The position numbers and the translations under genes are program-made. Positions 61,101 through 64,000 of a DNA stretch of 64,000 nucleotides are shown here, piece by piece. Origin of the DNA: Bacteroidota bacterium (GTDB lineage Bacteria; Bacteroidota; Bacteroidia; Sphingobacteriales; Sphingobacteriaceae); the NCBI GenBank assembly GCA_023450085.1, contig JAEXHI010000015.1:60162-124161 (forward strand), in the 5' to 3' direction. The stretch's first letter is position 1. Each line of letters begins with the position of its first letter. The notes under the pieces were generated by a model. It had not been told where the DNA came from. It made no database searches and saw nothing but the letters and a program-made list of their open reading frames with translations.

Positions 61101-62247
61101 TTTTAATTTGCCCTGGATGAGCAACCTGATGGTAGAGGGTTGGGTGACCAATATTAGCCCGGCCCAAGCCTTGGCCCAAATGATGACCACCAATACGCCA
61201 GCGGATGGTGGAGGCTTTTCTATCGCTACTGGTAATGCCTATTTGGGCTTGTTACCACAACATATTATAAACCGCGAAATAAGCCTGAGATTTGGCTTAT
61301 GGAAAGATAGGCTTACGGTAGACAGTCGTTATTACAATCGTAGTACTTCGGGTTTGACTAATGGTTTTTTACAGGCTGATTTATCTACCGGTTTTGCCCA
61401 AAGGGCAGTGTACAGCCGTTTGGATAATAAAGGTTATGAATTTTATATACAGGGAAAGATTTTGCAGGGTGATGGTTTTAACTGGACTAGTACCATAAAT
61501 GCAGCCTATAACACGAACCAGGTTAAAGATGCAATCACTCCTTTGTACAACAATAACACTTCTTACCTTAGGGCTAACAGAAACGGATATGCTGTTGGAA
61601 GCTTATGGAGCCTTCGTTGGGCCGGGCTTGACGCTAATGGTAATCCACAGGTTTTTGATCCTAATGGAAACAAAATCACAGCGGTGCATGTTGTTGGCGA
61701 CAAAAACCCTTTAAGGTCGGCCAATGAGAACTGGGTGGAATATAGTGGGCGTACTATTGCTCCCTGGTCAGGTGCTTTTATTGAAGAGTTTGCCTACAAG
61801 GGCTTGTATGCCAGGGCCACTGTACGTTTTGCTTTAGGCCATGTGATGCGTGTCTATCGTCCAAATACTTTGCTTTATAGTGATGAAAAAAGCAGTTTGA
61901 TTGATCAACGCTGGCGTCAACCAGGCGACGAAGCTAAAACGGATATCCCAAGGATAGCAGATTCCCCATTTGATTTTTTAAGAACTTTCGCTACGCAAAA
62001 TTCGAGCAACAGTATTGCCCCCGCTGATTTTTTAAGGCTTAGTGAAATCCAAGTGGGCTATGATGTGCCTGCCAAGTGGTTAACGGGCAGGTATGTAAAA
62101 AGTCTTAATCTGGCATTTAACCTGCAAAATGTAGCGCTTTGGACCCGTAATAAGTTGGGAATTGATCCTGAGGCCATATCTCCCAGCGGAAAAATTTTGG
62201 TGCGCCAGCCTATGCGCTATGGCTTAACGCTTATGGTAGGTTTGTAA
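58171..62247 (+). CDS. SusC/RagA-family TonB-dependent transporter, extra-large, STN domain
   Basis: A 1358-residue outer-membrane transporter. The ATG at 58171 is preferred; a TTG at 58159 adds four residues. A signal peptide (ending S-F-A-Q, about residue 45) leads to a STN domain (S-L-E-Q-V-L-R-E-I-R-K-Q-S-G-Y-D-I-F-F). Then come a carboxypeptidase-regulatory domain and a plug. The plug is split: between I-P-G-L-V-I and the normal continuation L-R-G-A-G-G-F there are about 65 extra residues (including E-E-L-K-A-A-L-R-R-K-Y and S-S-I-T-P-E). The barrel follows to the end. It is about 200 residues longer than most members. Despite the STN domain, no FecR or ECF gene precedes it in the window. 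The SusD gene follows. Confidence 0.94.
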   Translation: MQKLKTMLMNNFLLNRGTKSKLSARISLGLGLLLLLLLQSAASFAQKITLNYQNTSLEQVLREIRKQSGYDIFFDQNLVNQQPAVAVKITNANVEEAMSIALKGLPLSFTVNGKAISIKRPEKAVTTAVRQQKITITGTIIDDNGSPMAGVSVSSAGVKPVYTDGLGKFTLKDIDPLAVVNISYTGKLPIERTALAISLMSEIQMETGSINLNETIIQGQRVGGKVLGGFKLDITHRKQLSLSQALEGTIPGLVIRNNRTTTSRQLYVSDGTMVPVGNYTLEELKAALRRKYAGTFMEGLVDLIAETQMESGSRDGSVITETTTTSSITPELRGAGGFGTGANAMLVIIDGFVQNEFPADYPMNNVLSVEVIRDPAETIKWGPGASNGVIIITTNGGKPGELQITYNSTFNFSGAPDNSNKALQRANTSQLLDYYLNEEKYKETADGSNRPSEDLNIIRIVPARLLLEKRFKKKISETEFQNSWELLSQLSNEEQYREQQQGIFSQNQNLNLTGGGKYHRFSINGNYNTSHTEALGNKTRIWGMNFRDQLSLLNNKLQIALQVNGNLKRNNAGNALDPAELEPYQMLYRADGSYVYDYSAKSISSADNNTRLKNLYPALQDYGYNPLEEARGTQRLSKSHLLNSSLNINWKLLDGLTWSTNLQYVNSLTNGENFISKNTNYARSLYNNYYAVAVPKELFFPGSGIFVSSPIDPKIAFVPWGDVFRTSQSRSNSTNLRTGFGYNRLFDKKHALNLRVGFSYYDALQRDNSNLPLYGYNSSTGLGTALSLPAPDLTYEGVMGGPISFNPLTTLIPMNKVLDRNMSANAHLDYTYDERLGLQAFYNQSFMPVMSANIYSSTRNYNALASWALHKESFFKLPLISKLKLSAGFGEIKMASLPVQLPATRTFDPLWDFSYLEVNGYNAIRQNGEQIRNYDALLDLGLFKDVLQGQFNYRYNSMGVKNQLSGRLSYHISKAGYFNLPWMSNLMVEGWVTNISPAQALAQMMTTNTPADGGGFSIATGNAYLGLLPQHIINREISLRFGLWKDRLTVDSRYYNRSTSGLTNGFLQADLSTGFAQRAVYSRLDNKGYEFYIQGKILQGDGFNWTSTINAAYNTNQVKDAITPLYNNNTSYLRANRNGYAVGSLWSLRWAGLDANGNPQVFDPNGNKITAVHVVGDKNPLRSANENWVEYSGRTIAPWSGAFIEEFAYKGLYARATVRFALGHVMRVYRPNTLLYSDEKSSLIDQRWRQPGDEAKTDIPRIADSPFDFLRTFATQNSSNSIAPADFLRLSEIQVGYDVPAKWLTGRYVKSLNLAFNLQNVALWTRNKLGIDPEAISPSGKILVRQPMRYGLTLMVGL

Positions 62248-62320
62248 AGAGTGCTAAAAAAACGATTAAAGATAAAACCGGGGATTGCCTAAAGCAATTC
62301 CTCTTTAAAAATATAAGACG

Positions 62321-63778
62321 ATGAAAAAAACATGGATATACCTCCTGTTGGTCTTGGCCCTAAGTTTGCCGGCCTGCAAGAAAATTTTAGATATTGACCG
62401 TAGTACTACTAACAGTACCGCACCGGTTACTGTAGAAGATTTTGACCAAATGTTAAATAACCCTGATATTTGCGATGCAAGAAATTACAATCTCATAGAT
62501 TACCCGACTGATGATATTTTGCTTGATAATGCTGCTAGTTTTGATCCGTTTTACCTTGGAGATTTAAATCCTTGGGAGAAGCATAATCTTGGATTCGGCG
62601 ATGAAGGTGACGTTCTTTATCCTAAATTTTATAAATGGATTGCGCAAATGAATTTGGTCATCAATAATATGCCTGTGGCACGTCCTGAAGGCCAATTTAA
62701 CGATAAGAGGGCGGTAGCTATTGCTCAGGCCAAAATTAACCGGGCCTATTTTTACCTACAGTTGGTAAATGTATATGGTGCGGCTTACCAAGCTGCCAGC
62801 GCAGGCACTGATTTGGCTGTACCTTTAATTCTTAAGGTCGATAATCAGGTGTCTTACCCAAGAGCTAGCATTGAAAAGGTTTATCAGCAAATACTGACTG
62901 ATTTAAAAGACGCCTTGGCTACTCCTGAACTTCCCGATGTTCAGCCTGGTAAAAATATAATTCGACCGGGCAGAGCCGCCGCTTTGGCTTTGCTGGCCCG
63001 TACCTATTTGTACATGGGTAATTATACTCAGGCCGAAAAGGCCGCTTCAGATGCTCTAGCCATTAAAAGTGACTTGCAGAGTTATCTTGGCTATGGGGCA
63101 CCTGCATCTGGTGGTCGCCTGCTTAGCTTATACGAGCAGCGTAATAACCCTGAAGTATTGTTGGCTAGGGTAAGTTTTTTTCCTTCGGCTCAGGCGACTG
63201 GTTTAAGTGGTGTAATTTATGGTAACTCAGAGTTTTTAAACCTATTTGATAAAATTAACGACAAGCGTTATACAGCCACGTATTCTAGACAAGAAGACCC
63301 TAATTTTCCCACCATAATCATGTATCGTTATGATTTTGGCATTAGGCTTGGTGGCTCTGACGGTGGTACTTATATGAACTATAGTATTGGAGTACCAGAA
63401 ATAATGTTGATCAAAGCTGAGTGTTTAGCTAGGGCCAACGATGCTGCCGGAGCAGTAAATTTGCTGAACACTTTGCGTGTCAAACGGATTTTGAACTATA
63501 CCAACCTGTCAACCAGTGTTACACCGGATCAGGCCTTGCGTTTGGTGCTTGATGAGCGTAGACGTGAGTTAACGTTCAAGGGAATAAGACTGTTTGATCT
63601 TAAACGTCTTAACTTGGATTCTCGTTTCAAAAAGGACATCATTAGAAGAAATAACGTCACCAATGAATATATGCTTACTTTTCCTGCAGGGAGTCCTAAT
63701 TTCGTATTTCCCTTTTCTCAAGCTACACTTAACGCTAACCCGTTACTGGTGCAAAACCCTAGGGTTCAGCTGAATTAA
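62321..63778 (+). CDS. SusD/RagB-family nutrient-binding lipoprotein
   Basis: A 485-residue lipoprotein (signal ending L-P-A-C, then K-K-I). The family features are L-D-I-D-R-S-T-T-N-S-T-A-P-V at the start, A-K-I-N-R-A-Y-F-Y-L-Q-L-V-N-V-Y-G and A-L-A-L-L-A-R-T-Y-L-Y-M-G-N-Y in the helical part, and L-D-E-R-R-R-E-L-T-F-K-G-I-R-L-F-D-L-K-R-L at the C-terminal half. It is 73 nt downstream of the large SusC gene; that gap contains a hairpin (62281-62288 with 62294-62301). The ligand is unknown. Confidence 0.95.
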   Translation: MKKTWIYLLLVLALSLPACKKILDIDRSTTNSTAPVTVEDFDQMLNNPDICDARNYNLIDYPTDDILLDNAASFDPFYLGDLNPWEKHNLGFGDEGDVLYPKFYKWIAQMNLVINNMPVARPEGQFNDKRAVAIAQAKINRAYFYLQLVNVYGAAYQAASAGTDLAVPLILKVDNQVSYPRASIEKVYQQILTDLKDALATPELPDVQPGKNIIRPGRAAALALLARTYLYMGNYTQAEKAASDALAIKSDLQSYLGYGAPASGGRLLSLYEQRNNPEVLLARVSFFPSAQATGLSGVIYGNSEFLNLFDKINDKRYTATYSRQEDPNFPTIIMYRYDFGIRLGGSDGGTYMNYSIGVPEIMLIKAECLARANDAAGAVNLLNTLRVKRILNYTNLSTSVTPDQALRLVLDERRRELTFKGIRLFDLKRLNLDSRFKKDIIRRNNVTNEYMLTFPAGSPNFVFPFSQATLNANPLLVQNPRVQLN

Positions 63779-63802
63779 GTATTTTGATATTTTATAGGCT
63801 TC

Positions 63803-63837
63803 AGCGAATCCATGTCTTCAATAGGCATGGACTCGCT
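63803..63837 (+). terminator. Rho-independent terminator after susD
   Basis: AGCGAATCCATG (63803-63814) pairs with CATGGACTCGCT (63826-63837) except at one position, followed by T7. It lies 25 nt after the SusD stop, so the transcript covers the SusC/SusD pair only. Confidence 0.85.
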
Positions 63838-63879
63838 TTTTTAATGTTCATTGGTTTATTAGTTTATTCCGTTCCTACA

Positions 63880-64000
63880 TCGTCATTTCGATCCCGACTT
63901 TTCGGGAGAAATCTAAAATTATGGTATTCATTTAATAGGATGCTAGATTTAACTTCGTTGATTTTCAATTTACTTCGTAGCTGCTTCGCGGTCTTTCTGC
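63880..64000. repeat. Dispersed repeat, family B, truncated by window end
   Basis: TCGTCATTTCGATCCCGACT opens the copy (63880-63899). An inner AGAAATCT/AGATTTA pair follows, and the right part runs ACTTCGTAGCTGCTTCGCGG. It is the reverse complement of the copy at 1291-1362 and continues beyond the window. Confidence 0.7.

Noticed and set aside
60979..61179. Minus-strand open frame inside the large SusC
   Set aside because: Shadow of the SusC barrel.

Overview
The window looks like chromosomal DNA of an AT-rich environmental Bacteroidota. The gene content fits the Sphingobacteriaceae, close to Pedobacter: two SusC/SusD pairs, an ECF sigma/FecR pair feeding a STN-domain SusC, CHAT and PKD proteins, a GMC/Gfo-Idh-MocA/DUF1080 sugar-oxidation cluster, lipoprotein signals of the form ...AC-K-K/D and signal peptides ending in A-Q. 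The genus is inferred from family resemblance, not from a marker gene. No rRNA, tRNA, CRISPR array, prophage or transposase was recognised.

Layout. 1-4365 (+): the 3' part of a GH31 alpha-glucosidase, a small overlapping membrane-protein/ABC-ATPase pair, and glycogen branching enzyme glgB. 4366-4987 is a non-coding array of duplicated small hairpins. 5335-13254 is a candidate functional unit: a secreted TPR-CHAT (caspase-like) protein, a PKD/outer-membrane-barrel protein and a lipoprotein on the minus strand, facing a sigma factor and a membrane anti-sigma-like TPR protein on the plus strand, with a possible structured RNA in the divergent gap. 13255-17633 (-) is a compact operon: XRE regulator, thioredoxin/DUF1573 lipoprotein, a tiny secreted six-cysteine protein that matches the peritrophin-A/CBM14 chitin-binding pattern, a secreted protein of unknown function, and an outer-membrane barrel. 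17897-29673 (-) is a SusC/SusD uptake locus with ECF sigma, FecR, DUF4843 and PKD-like lipoproteins, a TlpA-like thioredoxin and a pepsin-like aspartyl protease. 29947-32310 (+) is a CHASE-PAS-PAS histidine kinase broken by one in-frame stop codon.

32360-47095 is mostly housekeeping and cell-envelope genes: M28 peptidase, GyrI-like protein, GT39-type glycosyltransferase, GH20 hexosaminidase, PBP4-type DacB, an EreA/ChaN-like protein, asd, a large lamin-tail-domain secreted protein, a YdcF/SanA-like protein and a secreted unknown. 47172-56807 (-) is a periplasmic sugar 3-oxidation (3-keto-glycoside) cluster: Tat small subunit plus GMC large subunit, c-type cytochrome, two Gfo/Idh/MocA oxidoreductases, two TIM-barrel epimerases/isomerases, a DUF1080 hydrolase and an MFS transporter. 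56808-58170 is a repeat-rich gene desert. 58171-63778 (+) is a second SusC/SusD pair with an unusually large SusC.

Dispersed imperfect palindromes of several families fill many intergenic gaps. The observations I rate highest are the CBM14-like peptide operon, the CHAT/sigma locus with its adjoining RNA candidate, and the interrupted histidine kinase.
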